The notes below the pieces were generated by a model. That model was given only the letters and a program-made list of their open reading frames with translations, was not told where the DNA came from and searched no databases. This document shows positions 51,304 through 59,765 of a DNA stretch of 64,000 nt, in pieces; positions within the stretch are counted from its first letter, which is position 1, and each line of letters starts with the position of its first letter. Source of the stretch: Mycolicibacterium peregrinum (lineage in GTDB: Bacteria > Actinomycetota > Actinomycetes > Mycobacteriales > Mycobacteriaceae); contig NZ_LQPP01000067.1 in assembly GCF_002102345.1 (NCBI RefSeq), positions 1 through 64,000 on the forward strand. The letters are read 5' to 3'. Position numbers and translations under genes: made by a program.

Positions 51304-51789
51304 TCAGGCGCCGAGCTTGCGGAACGTGCTGCGGTGGAACACGATCGGCGCGACATCGGCGTTGACGGTGATGTCGCTGACCCGCAGCACCACGATGGTG
51401 TGATCGCCGGCCTCCACCAACTGCTCGATGGCGCTCTCCAGCCACACGCTGGTTCCGTGGATGAACACCGCGCCGGATTCGCGTGACTCGGTCTCCAGCC
51501 CGGCGAACCGGTCCCCGGTCTTGGCGGCGAGCGTGCGGGCCGCTTCGTCATGGGATTCGCCCAGCACGCTGATCCCCAGCGACGGGAGGTCCTTGAGCTT
51601 GGGCCAGGTGGTCGAAGAGTTCTGCACGCAGAACGACACCAGCGGCGGATCGAGCGACACCGGCACGAACGTGCTGGCCGCCAAGCCGACCAGAGTGCCC
51701 TCTACCTCGGCAGCGATCGCGATGACACCGGACGGAAAGTGGCCGAACGCCTCACGCAGGGACGTCGGGCTCAGTTCTGTTGCGCTCAT
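51304..51789 (-). CDS. Flavin reductase-like protein
   Basis: 161 aa. LREAFGHFPSGVIAIAA, GLAASTFVPVSLDPPLVSFCV and STTWPKL are the FMN-binding flavin reductase (HpaC/DIM6) fold. Supplies reduced flavin to a two-component monooxygenase or acts alone; partner not adjacent. ATG with GGAGG; overlaps the stop of a small upstream ORF. Confidence 0.87.
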   Translation of the reverse strand: MSATELSPTSLREAFGHFPSGVIAIAAEVEGTLVGLAASTFVPVSLDPPLVSFCVQNSSTTWPKLKDLPSLGISVLGESHDEAARTLAAKTGDRFAGLETESRESGAVFIHGTSVWLESAIEQLVEAGDHTIVVLRVSDITVNADVAPIVFHRSTFRKLGA

Positions 51790-51899
51790 AACACCTCCAT
51801 CTTCACACAGCACCCTTCCACTCTGATCCGCCCGTAGCCATCATCGTCGCGTCCGGCACCGGCGGCCAGGTCCGCAATCGCACTGATCGGAACCCGCAC
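51786..51899 (-). CDS. Possible 37-aa ORF coupled to the flavin reductase
   Basis: GTG with GAGGGG five bases upstream opens 37 codons (VRVPISAIADLAAGAGRDDD). The TGA overlaps the flavin reductase ATG as ATGA. No motif recognised. It could be a leader peptide or chance; it lies in the 238-bp gap after fadD23. Confidence 0.3.
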   Translation of the reverse strand: MRVPISAIADLAAGAGRDDDGYGRIRVEGCCVKMEVL

Positions 51900-52027
51900 G
51901 TCACCCCTCAGTGAAGACGCCGGTGCATCCGTGGCACGACATCGATTTCGACCATCGCGAAATCCGCACCCGGACAACGGTGTATGCCGCCTCCGAGAGC
52001 CAGCGGCCGGTGTTCGTCGGCCTGCGC

Positions 52028-53788
52028 TCAGGCGTCCAACCGGGCGAATTCGTCCTGGCGATACTGTTCCGCGCAGGCGGCGCGGCGGATCTTGCCGCTC
52101 GTCGTGGTGGGTATCGACCCCGGGGGTACCAGAACGAGATCTCCGACGTTCAGGCCATGCGCGTTGGATATCGCCGAGGTGACATCGCTCTTGATCGTGG
52201 TGAGCCAATGGCCTGCCTCCACCGGGGACTCACCTCGCTTCTTGAGCTCGATGACGGTGACCAACTTCTCGGTGCTGTTCACCGGAACCGAGATGGCCGC
52301 GACCCGGCCGCCGGTGATCTGTTGGACCGTGGCCTCGATGTCCTCGGGGTAGTGGTTGCGCCCGCGAATGATCAGCAGATCCTTGATGCGACCGACGATG
52401 AAGAGCTCTCCGCCGGAGACGAAGCCCAGGTCACCGGTCTTCAGCCATGGGGCGTCGACCGTACCCGGAGACGGGTCGACCAGAGTGGCGCCGAAGCACT
52501 GCTGCTCCTCCGGTGGCCTGCTCCAGTAGCCGGCCGCGACGTTGTCGCCATGCACCCAGATCTCGCCGACTGCGTCCGGCGGGCATTCCCGGTTGGTGTC
52601 GACGTCGACGATCCGCACCATCGGAGACTGCGGGAGCTTGTACTGCACCAGCGCGGTGCCGGCTCTGGCCGCGCAGCGCTTGGCGCGGCCTGCCGCCAAC
52701 TCGTCGACATCGAAATACACGTCGTCCGCCGACTCGGACCACGAGCCGGTGGCCACGAAGACGGTGGCCTCCGCCATCCCGTACGACGGGCGCAGCATGT
52801 GGTCGGCGAAGTTGAAGTGGGCGAACCGGTCGGCGAAGCGCTCCAAGGTGGCCGGCTCCACGCGCTCGGCGCCATTGATGATGCCCACCACCCCGCCGAG
52901 GTCGAGCCCGGCGAGGTCGGCGTCCTTCGTCTTGCGCGCCGCAAGGTCGAAGGCGAAGTTGGGTGCGGCCGAGAAGGCAGACGGATTCTCGGCCAGCGCC
53001 CGGATCCAGCGGGACGGCTTCTCCAGGAACGCGACCGGGCTGGTCAACACGGCGCGATAGCCACTCAGAATGGGTGCACAGACACCAAGAACCAGACCCA
53101 TGTCGTGATAGAAGGGCAGCCACGACACGATGGTGGCGTTGGCCAGCGATTTACGATCACCATCTGTAAAGAAACAGCGCATCAACTGCTCGAAATTCGC
53201 CTGCAGGTTGCGGTGCGAGATCATCACCCCGGTCGGCAGTCGGGTGGAACCCGAGCTGTATTGCAGATACGCCGTCTCCGGGTACTCGGAGGTGTCGAAG
53301 CTCGGCAGGTCCGATCCGTCCTGAACATCCACGTCCAGGGACTCGATCTGAAGGATCTTCGGAGCGGTGTCCAGACGCGACTGATCCACGTAATCGCCGA
53401 CGTCCTGCGCGACCGCGGAGGTCGTGAGGACGACCGACGGCGCGGTATCGACGAAGACCGCACTCACCCGGTCGTGATTGGAGCCGCGATGGGGCAATGG
53501 AAGCGGAACTGCGATCAACCCGGCCTGCATGGAACCGAGAAAAGCCAGGATGTACTCCAGGCCCTGCGGAGCGAGGATCACCGCCCGGTCCCCGACGGAT
53601 CCGTTGAGGCGGATCTGTCGCGCGACGTTCAGCGTCCGGCGGGACAGCTGCGACCACGTCACGGTCTCGGCGGCCCCGGCCGGGTCGTGGGTGTAGTCGG
53701 TGAATGTAAAGGCCACGTCATCCGGACGCAGACTGGCACGTCCGTGCAGCATCGAGAGAATGGTTGATTGAGGCGTCGTCAGCGTCAT
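52028..53788 (-). CDS. fadD23: Fatty acyl-AMP ligase (FadD23-like)
   Basis: 586 aa. AMP-loop YLQYSSGSTRLPTGVMISH, LPFYHDMGLV, RPSYGMAEATV and KTGDLGFVSGGELFIVGR are the FAAL signatures seen in mycobacterial lipid loci. Activates a fatty acid as acyl-AMP and loads the polyketide synthase. Last gene of the papA3-mmpL10-PE-fadD unit. The next gene upstream ends 47 bp away. Confidence 0.88.
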   Translation of the reverse strand: MTLTTPQSTILSMLHGRASLRPDDVAFTFTDYTHDPAGAAETVTWSQLSRRTLNVARQIRLNGSVGDRAVILAPQGLEYILAFLGSMQAGLIAVPLPLPHRGSNHDRVSAVFVDTAPSVVLTTSAVAQDVGDYVDQSRLDTAPKILQIESLDVDVQDGSDLPSFDTSEYPETAYLQYSSGSTRLPTGVMISHRNLQANFEQLMRCFFTDGDRKSLANATIVSWLPFYHDMGLVLGVCAPILSGYRAVLTSPVAFLEKPSRWIRALAENPSAFSAAPNFAFDLAARKTKDADLAGLDLGGVVGIINGAERVEPATLERFADRFAHFNFADHMLRPSYGMAEATVFVATGSWSESADDVYFDVDELAAGRAKRCAARAGTALVQYKLPQSPMVRIVDVDTNRECPPDAVGEIWVHGDNVAAGYWSRPPEEQQCFGATLVDPSPGTVDAPWLKTGDLGFVSGGELFIVGRIKDLLIIRGRNHYPEDIEATVQQITGGRVAAISVPVNSTEKLVTVIELKKRGESPVEAGHWLTTIKSDVTSAISNAHGLNVGDLVLVPPGSIPTTTSGKIRRAACAEQYRQDEFARLDA

Positions 53789-53835
53789 GTCACGTCCGTA
53801 CTAACTCGTCGAATTCGTCGGCGCGGGCGCCGCTG

Positions 53836-54966
53836 TCAGTGTCCGCCGGACAACAGGGACAAGGCACCGTTGGCGATCTCCGACATCGGATCAGTGCCGC
53901 CGCCGAACGTCGCGTCGTTGGCCGGTGCGGTGACCTCCGCAGGGTCGAAGCCGTTCACCGGGTCCACGGTGATCGGTGCGGTAGCCGGATCATCATTGCG
54001 TGAATAACCCGCGTCGACCCGCGGCTTCAATATCGCGTCCAGCTGATTGAGCGTGCCCTTGTCATATCCGAGGTATTTGAAGGGCAACACCAGGGGCAGG
54101 TGCTCTTCTGGGACCAGGTACGTCGTCGTTGTCGCACCCTTGGAGTTGACCGTCGTCCGGATGTTCTGTGCCGGAACATTGCTGGGATTGGTGAACGCGA
54201 TCGCGGTGTGACCGGTGGCAAGGCCGGCGACCGCGTTGAGGACGCTCATCCAGTTGTCGGGCCGGTCCGGCCAGTCGGCGATGCTGTCGTAGGCCGAGAT
54301 GAACTGGTCGGTGTGGTACTGGCTCTCCACGGGAGCCGGTACCCGGTAATCCATGAACGGCACGACGCTGCCGACCGGAAAGTTCTGGGTCAGGAAACTC
54401 TCACCGAAGGGACTCTTCGCGATCGGGTCGCCGAAGGTCGCGAAGCTCAGTTGGTCCGGTGGCGGGGCGGTCGGATCGTTGGCAAGCCGCGCCTTCACGG
54501 CGTTGAGCACGAGCGCTCCCTCGGACAGCCCCATCGCCCGCCCCTTGCCGCCCTTGCGGATGGCGGCATCGAGGTTGCCTTCACCTTCATCGACCGACTC
54601 GCCGATGCTGGGACCGTCGAGGCCGAGGCCCGGGTAGATCTGCTCACCGATCGGGCCGATCCCGGGGAAGAGACGTTCCAGGGTGTGGCCCTGAACCTGC
54701 CCAGCCGGGTAGTCCACCTTCACCCGCTTCATCCCGGGGAACCACTGCTCACCCGTCATGCGGATGTACTCGTCGTAGGGGATGCCGAGAACGTGAGCTC
54801 CGCCGAGGGCGTACGCGGTCCCGGGGTCTGCCGGCGCGGGGGGCGGCGTACCACCGTTCGATACGCCGGGGGCCGAAGTGTCATCGGCGGCCGCCGATCC
54901 GACGCCGAAACACCCTGTGACACCGGCAGTTACCAGCACCGTCAGTCCTGCGAGTAGCTTCTTCAT
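53836..54966 (-). CDS. Exported PE-PPE-domain acyltransferase/hydrolase
   Basis: 376 aa. Signal sequence with VTGC (possible lipidation at Cys19) or cleavage after SAAA. The PE-PPE alpha/beta-hydrolase domain follows: GGAHVLGIPYDEY, nucleophile GLSEGALVL, DQLSFATFGDP and the later GHTAIAF region. No PE N-terminal domain is present. In trehalose polyphleate loci this gene completes acylation of trehalose on the outer side of the membrane; Chp2 plays the like role for sulfolipid. Confidence 0.82.
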   Translation of the reverse strand: MKKLLAGLTVLVTAGVTGCFGVGSAAADDTSAPGVSNGGTPPPAPADPGTAYALGGAHVLGIPYDEYIRMTGEQWFPGMKRVKVDYPAGQVQGHTLERLFPGIGPIGEQIYPGLGLDGPSIGESVDEGEGNLDAAIRKGGKGRAMGLSEGALVLNAVKARLANDPTAPPPDQLSFATFGDPIAKSPFGESFLTQNFPVGSVVPFMDYRVPAPVESQYHTDQFISAYDSIADWPDRPDNWMSVLNAVAGLATGHTAIAFTNPSNVPAQNIRTTVNSKGATTTTYLVPEEHLPLVLPFKYLGYDKGTLNQLDAILKPRVDAGYSRNDDPATAPITVDPVNGFDPAEVTAPANDATFGGGTDPMSEIANGALSLLSGGH

Positions 54967-55035
54967 CTCTGCACCTGCCCGCTTTGCTTCGTTTCGAGTT
55001 TTCCATACATCACGTATGCGCGCTTCCCGCCGAGG

Positions 55036-58029
55036 TCATGCGCTGGTCGCCGGTGTGCGTAGCGATTTCTGATCGCTCATTCGTGACGGCCACCAGTTGG
55101 CCTTGCCCAGCAGCGCAGCGATGGCAGGCACCGTGATGGTGCGCACCACGAAGGTGTCCAGCAAGATGCCGATTCCGATCACGAAGCCACCCTGCACCAC
55201 CATGCCGATGCTGGAGAACATCAGTCCGGCAACCGAGGCGGCGAAGATGAGGCCCGCTGCGGTGATCACCCCTCCGGTCGAGCTCAGTGTGCGAATGATG
55301 CCGTACCGGATGCTGTGCGGAGACTCGTCGCGCATTCGCGACACCAGGAGCATGTTGTAGTCGGCTCCGACCGCGACCAGCACAACGAAGGCCAATGGTG
55401 GCACGCTCCAATGCAATTGCTGGCCAAGTAGCGATTGGAACACCACGACACTGATGCCCAGTGCGGCCAGGTAAGAGATCACCACCGACGCGACGAGGTA
55501 GATCGGCGCGACGAGCGAACGCAGCAACAACATCAGGATCAGCATCACGACGACGAGGGTGCCGATGATGATGAACCGGATGTCCTGCTGGTAGTAGTCA
55601 CGCGTGTCCCGCAGTCCAGCGGGGAAACCACCCATCGATATCGAGGCGTCTGCCAACGTGGTGTTGGGCTGCGCGCCCCGGGCGATGTTCTGGATTTCGT
55701 TGACCTGGTCCATGGCCTCGGGACTGAACGGGTTGAGCTTCGTCTGCACCAGATACCGCACCGACTTGCCGTCCGGCGAGACGTACGCCGCGGAGGCCTT
55801 CTTGAACTCCTCCATGTTCAGCACCTCGGGCGGGATGTTGAACCCCGCCTGTGCCGGATCCGCGGCGTCGTTGCGCATCGTCAGCAGGAACGCCGAGGCC
55901 TGGTCCAGCCCGGCCGAGATCACCTTGACCTGCTTGACGAGTTCGTCCACGCCACCGGCCACTTCGCGACTTCCACCGGCCAGGCGGTTGGCACCGCTCT
56001 GCAAGTCCTTCAATCCCGACTGCGGACCGCCGGGCTTGTTCATCCCCATGGCATTGGCCGCCTTGGTTACGCTGGCCAGCGCCGCGTTCAGCTTCTTGAC
56101 CGTAGCGTTGAGAGTCTGCCCGCCGCCGACGCCGTTGAGCTGATGGGCGAGGTCGTTGATGTTGTCGAGGCTGCCGTCCTGGTTGGCGTCCATGAGCCGT
56201 TGCATCTGAAGGCGGCTGTCACTGCACGAGGGGTTGGCATCGCAGACTGCGTTGCCGTTCAACGCCATCAGCACCGGCCCGATCCAGGCGAACATGTTCT
56301 TGACGGCGGAGAAGTTGTACCCCATCGAGTTGGACAACGCGTTGATGCTGTCGATCAGCTTGGCCGCGGTGTCGACATCCTTCACCAGCTTGTCGCCGCC
56401 GTATTCCGTGCGTACGGAGGAGACCGCGTCGACGGCGCTCTGGAGACTGGGCGCGATCTGGTTGATCTGGGCGCGCACCTGGGCGAGGCTGTCGGCCAGC
56501 GTATCGGCCCCGGCCGTCAGTCGGTTGAGATCACTCGACCGCTGGTCGATCTGGGTGGAACCGTCGGCCAGCCGGTCGCCCACGATGCCGGCCTGGAAGG
56601 TCGCCCGGAATTCCGCGGGTACTTCACCCAGTGGCCGGGTGATGCCGCTGACCAGCCCGACGTCGGGTAACTGGGCGACACGTGAAGCCAGCTGCTCCAG
56701 GTCCGCCAGACCACGCGGTGAGCGCAGGTCGTGCGGTGACTGGATGAGGATGTACTCGGGAATGGACTGGGCGATGGGGAAATGGCGCTCCACCGCGGCG
56801 TACCCGATCGAACTCGGTGCCGACGCCGCCACCACCTTGCGATCGTCGTAGTTGTAGCGGGCAAAGATCGCCGCGCCGGCCAGCAGCGCCAACACCAGAA
56901 CGCTGGCGACGAGATGCGGAACCGGACGGCGAACGATGCGGATGCCCGAACGCCGCCAGAACCGGGCGGTCAGCTCACGCCGGGGCTTGACCCAGCCACG
57001 AGGACCGACCAGAGCCAGGATGGCAGGCAGCAGGGTCATTCCCGCCAGATACGCCACGCCGATACCGATCGCGGCTGACACCCCGACCGTTTTGAACACA
57101 CCCATTTTCGTGAAGCTCAGCAGCAGGAACGTCAGCCCCACCGTCGCGGCAGATGCGGAGATCACCTTCCCGATCGACATCATCGCGGACCGGACGGCCT
57201 CGTCGAAGTCGTTGTCCGACCGCAGATAGTCGTGATAGCGGCTGATCAGGAAGACCGCGTAATCCGTGCCGGCACCGGCCATGATCGCACTCAGAAATAC
57301 GACAGACTGGTTCGAGACACCCGCGCCGGTCAGTTGCGAAAAGCCCGCCACCAGTGCCTGCGCGATCAGCAGGGACGACCCGATCGTGATCAACGGCAGC
57401 AGCATCGTGACAGCGCTGCGGTAGACCAACAACAACACGGCCAGCACCAGGATCGCGATCGCGATCTCGATCGGCAGTCGATCCTTCTCCCCCGCCACGG
57501 TCAGATCGGCGGCCGTGGCCGCAGGACCGGTGAGGTGCACGGCCAGCGGGCTGCCGGCCGTGCTGAGTCTGACCACTTCGGAAACCCGATTGAACGAGTC
57601 CATTGCCCGCGGTGTGCCCAACTCACCCACCAGGCCCACCGGAAGCACCCAGGTGGTCTTGTCCTTGCTGGTCAGGAACTGTCGCAGTTGCGGGGTGCCG
57701 ATGAAATCCTGAACGCTCTCGACATCTGTCACGTCGTCGTGCAGCGCGTCCACCAGCTTGCGGTAGGTCGCCTCGTCCGAGGAATTCAGCCCGTTCTCGT
57801 TGATCAGGGCTACCAACAACAGATCGTTGTTGCCCGATTCGTGGAACGCCTCGGTCATCTTCTTGGCAGCGACGCTCGACGGCGCGTCGTTCGGCAGGAT
57901 TGCCAGCGGGTGCTTCTCGGCCATCGCGCCGAGGGAGGGGAACGTTAGCGGTAGCGCGATCAGCAATGCGGCCCAGGCCCCGATCACTGCCCAGGGCCAC
58001 CGCACCACGAAATCGGCTAACCGTCGCAT
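55036..58029 (-). CDS. mmpL10: MmpL10-type lipid exporter
   Basis: 997 aa RND transporter, 12 spans with two large periplasmic porter domains (the first about residues 50-200, the second about 430-770). The proton-relay Asp-Tyr pairs are GTDYAVFLISRYHD in TM4 and GADYNMLLVSRMRDE in TM10. Exports diacyltrehalose intermediate of the polyphleate pathway. ATG chosen for MRRLADFVVRWPW with GGTGAGGG upstream; an earlier ATG lies in the papA3 end. Confidence 0.92.
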   Translation of the reverse strand: MRRLADFVVRWPWAVIGAWAALLIALPLTFPSLGAMAEKHPLAILPNDAPSSVAAKKMTEAFHESGNNDLLLVALINENGLNSSDEATYRKLVDALHDDVTDVESVQDFIGTPQLRQFLTSKDKTTWVLPVGLVGELGTPRAMDSFNRVSEVVRLSTAGSPLAVHLTGPAATAADLTVAGEKDRLPIEIAIAILVLAVLLLVYRSAVTMLLPLITIGSSLLIAQALVAGFSQLTGAGVSNQSVVFLSAIMAGAGTDYAVFLISRYHDYLRSDNDFDEAVRSAMMSIGKVISASAATVGLTFLLLSFTKMGVFKTVGVSAAIGIGVAYLAGMTLLPAILALVGPRGWVKPRRELTARFWRRSGIRIVRRPVPHLVASVLVLALLAGAAIFARYNYDDRKVVAASAPSSIGYAAVERHFPIAQSIPEYILIQSPHDLRSPRGLADLEQLASRVAQLPDVGLVSGITRPLGEVPAEFRATFQAGIVGDRLADGSTQIDQRSSDLNRLTAGADTLADSLAQVRAQINQIAPSLQSAVDAVSSVRTEYGGDKLVKDVDTAAKLIDSINALSNSMGYNFSAVKNMFAWIGPVLMALNGNAVCDANPSCSDSRLQMQRLMDANQDGSLDNINDLAHQLNGVGGGQTLNATVKKLNAALASVTKAANAMGMNKPGGPQSGLKDLQSGANRLAGGSREVAGGVDELVKQVKVISAGLDQASAFLLTMRNDAADPAQAGFNIPPEVLNMEEFKKASAAYVSPDGKSVRYLVQTKLNPFSPEAMDQVNEIQNIARGAQPNTTLADASISMGGFPAGLRDTRDYYQQDIRFIIIGTLVVVMLILMLLLRSLVAPIYLVASVVISYLAALGISVVVFQSLLGQQLHWSVPPLAFVVLVAVGADYNMLLVSRMRDESPHSIRYGIIRTLSSTGGVITAAGLIFAASVAGLMFSSIGMVVQGGFVIGIGILLDTFVVRTITVPAIAALLGKANWWPSRMSDQKSLRTPATSA

Positions 58030-58096
58030 GTTGCCCTCACCTTCACCTCGAAGGCGACGCAAAGCGGAAAGTCCATGACCATTTGTTTGCTCTCCG

Positions 58097-59518
58097 CTAC
58101 GCGACCCGGCCCCAGTGCCCGCTGTCAGCAACTCGTGACGACACCGACTTCATCGCCTCCAGGTAGCGGGTGACCGACTTCTCGGCGACCGGGTTGTCGG
58201 GGTGCATGATCGCCATGACCGTGCCCTCCCCGTACCGGAAGATGTAGATCGTCAATTGGTAGGAGAACCGGTTGTCCGGATACATTCCGATGTTGTTCGC
58301 CAGCCCCATGTCGCCCGCCGCGAGGATGGCGTTGAGCGGCGCCGCTCCGCCGTGCAGAAAGTTCGATACCGGGAAGTTCGGCTGTGGCCAGTTCAACCAC
58401 GGCGCCAACTCCAACACGCGGTAATACGGAACTCGTGCCATGTCCAGGCCGGAATCGAAAGACTGCTGCGCCGCCCAGGCGGCGTCACTGAAAGAGGTTG
58501 CCGCCACCGGGACGGTGATCGGAATCAGACCGGTGAACCAGCCCTGTGTCATGAAATTGTCGCCGGCCGTGCGCGAATCCCTCGGCGTGAGGCCGTAATA
58601 CGTGAGCGCACCGGTGAACTCATGCTCGACCAGGCCCAGGCATGCGAACAGGCCGCCGACGAAACGGGCACCGGCTGCCGAGCACGCCGCGTCGAAGCGT
58701 TCCGTCTGCGCCGGGCTCAAGAGCACTTCGGAGGTCCAGGCGCTGCTGGTCGACTCGTTCGGATTCCCCAGCGGCAGCGGGAATTCCGGAAATCCATCCT
58801 GGTTGTTCTCAGCGAACTCGATCCAGGCACGCACTCCTGGTGATTCCAAGGTCAGCGCCGAAGTGTACTCACGCTCGCGGACACAGAAGTCATCGAAGCT
58901 ACCGGCGTCAGGAAGGGTGAGGGCCTGTCCGCTGCCGCTCATCGCCGAATACATTCCGTTGGCTTCCATCATTGTGGTGCCGATCAATGTCGCGTCGCCA
59001 TGAACGTGATCCATGGCAGCGAAGAAAGTGAAGTGGTTCTCGTTCTGGATGATGCCGAACGTAAAGCAGCCCCATTCCAGGGGATTCGGTATGCCCACGA
59101 CGTGGGCATGAATTTCGTCGACTGACAAGTTACCCTGATCGACCGGCACGAATTCGATATCATCCGGGTTTTCGATTGCATGCCTGACGAATTGGCCGTC
59201 GTCGCCTTCTTTGAACCAACTCCGGAATGTGTCGTGCCTGCGCAGGTAGGTATTCACGGCGTGATCCATCGCCGAGATATCACATTGCCCAGCAACCTCA
59301 CAGCTAGCGATGATCTGCCGCGAGAAGTTCAACCCCGCGGCTTTACGCTGGGTGTAATTACGCAGATGTTGGCTCTGCATGTAGCTAACCGGCACCGAGC
59401 TCACAGGTGCGTTTCTTGCGGTTTCCTGAGCTGCAGGCGTCGGATGCCACGAGGTCACCGAGCCAGGACTCAGCGACCATTCATCAAGTGCGCCAACAGT
59501 TATCTTACCGATCCGCAA
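58097..59518 (-). CDS. papA3: PapA3-type polyketide-associated acyltransferase
   Basis: 473 aa, condensation-domain acyltransferase. Catalytic HxxxD in MDHVHGDATLIG; NFPVSNFLHGGAAPLNA and GMYPDNRFSYQLTIYIFRYG match M. tuberculosis PapA3 closely. Transfers acyl groups to trehalose. TTG start gives RIGKITVGALDEWSLSPGSV, the family opening. First gene of the leftward operon, divergent from pks. Confidence 0.92.
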   Translation of the reverse strand: MRIGKITVGALDEWSLSPGSVTSWHPTPAAQETARNAPVSSVPVSYMQSQHLRNYTQRKAAGLNFSRQIIASCEVAGQCDISAMDHAVNTYLRRHDTFRSWFKEGDDGQFVRHAIENPDDIEFVPVDQGNLSVDEIHAHVVGIPNPLEWGCFTFGIIQNENHFTFFAAMDHVHGDATLIGTTMMEANGMYSAMSGSGQALTLPDAGSFDDFCVREREYTSALTLESPGVRAWIEFAENNQDGFPEFPLPLGNPNESTSSAWTSEVLLSPAQTERFDAACSAAGARFVGGLFACLGLVEHEFTGALTYYGLTPRDSRTAGDNFMTQGWFTGLIPITVPVAATSFSDAAWAAQQSFDSGLDMARVPYYRVLELAPWLNWPQPNFPVSNFLHGGAAPLNAILAAGDMGLANNIGMYPDNRFSYQLTIYIFRYGEGTVMAIMHPDNPVAEKSVTRYLEAMKSVSSRVADSGHWGRVA

Positions 59519-59765
59519 AGCTCAGGCCCTCCCAGTTGTGCTCTATGCTCGGCCGCTCTCCGGACCGGCAGGACCCCCCGGGGCATCAACATACCCGTCG
59601 TTCCGCCGAGACGGTTGAGGGAGCTTGACGAGGGAAGTTGACCGGGCAAGGGGAGTAGCGCGCGCCGCAGGTTCGCATGCAATAGTGGTTCGGGTTGATC
59701 TTCAAGCGCTTTCGGGGGGTGCGCGGAGGTGTAGTTTTGCACGCCGATGCGAGGAGGACAACGGG
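59519..59765. other. Divergent promoter region papA3/pks
   Basis: 247 bp between the two divergent genes; no ORF of note. A strong GAGGAGGA precedes the pks ATG. No clear operator palindrome was seen. Confidence 0.4.

Noticed and set aside
51911..53767. 618-codon open frame on the plus strand
   Set aside because: It is the antisense mirror of fadD23; only the minus-strand product has recognisable motifs.
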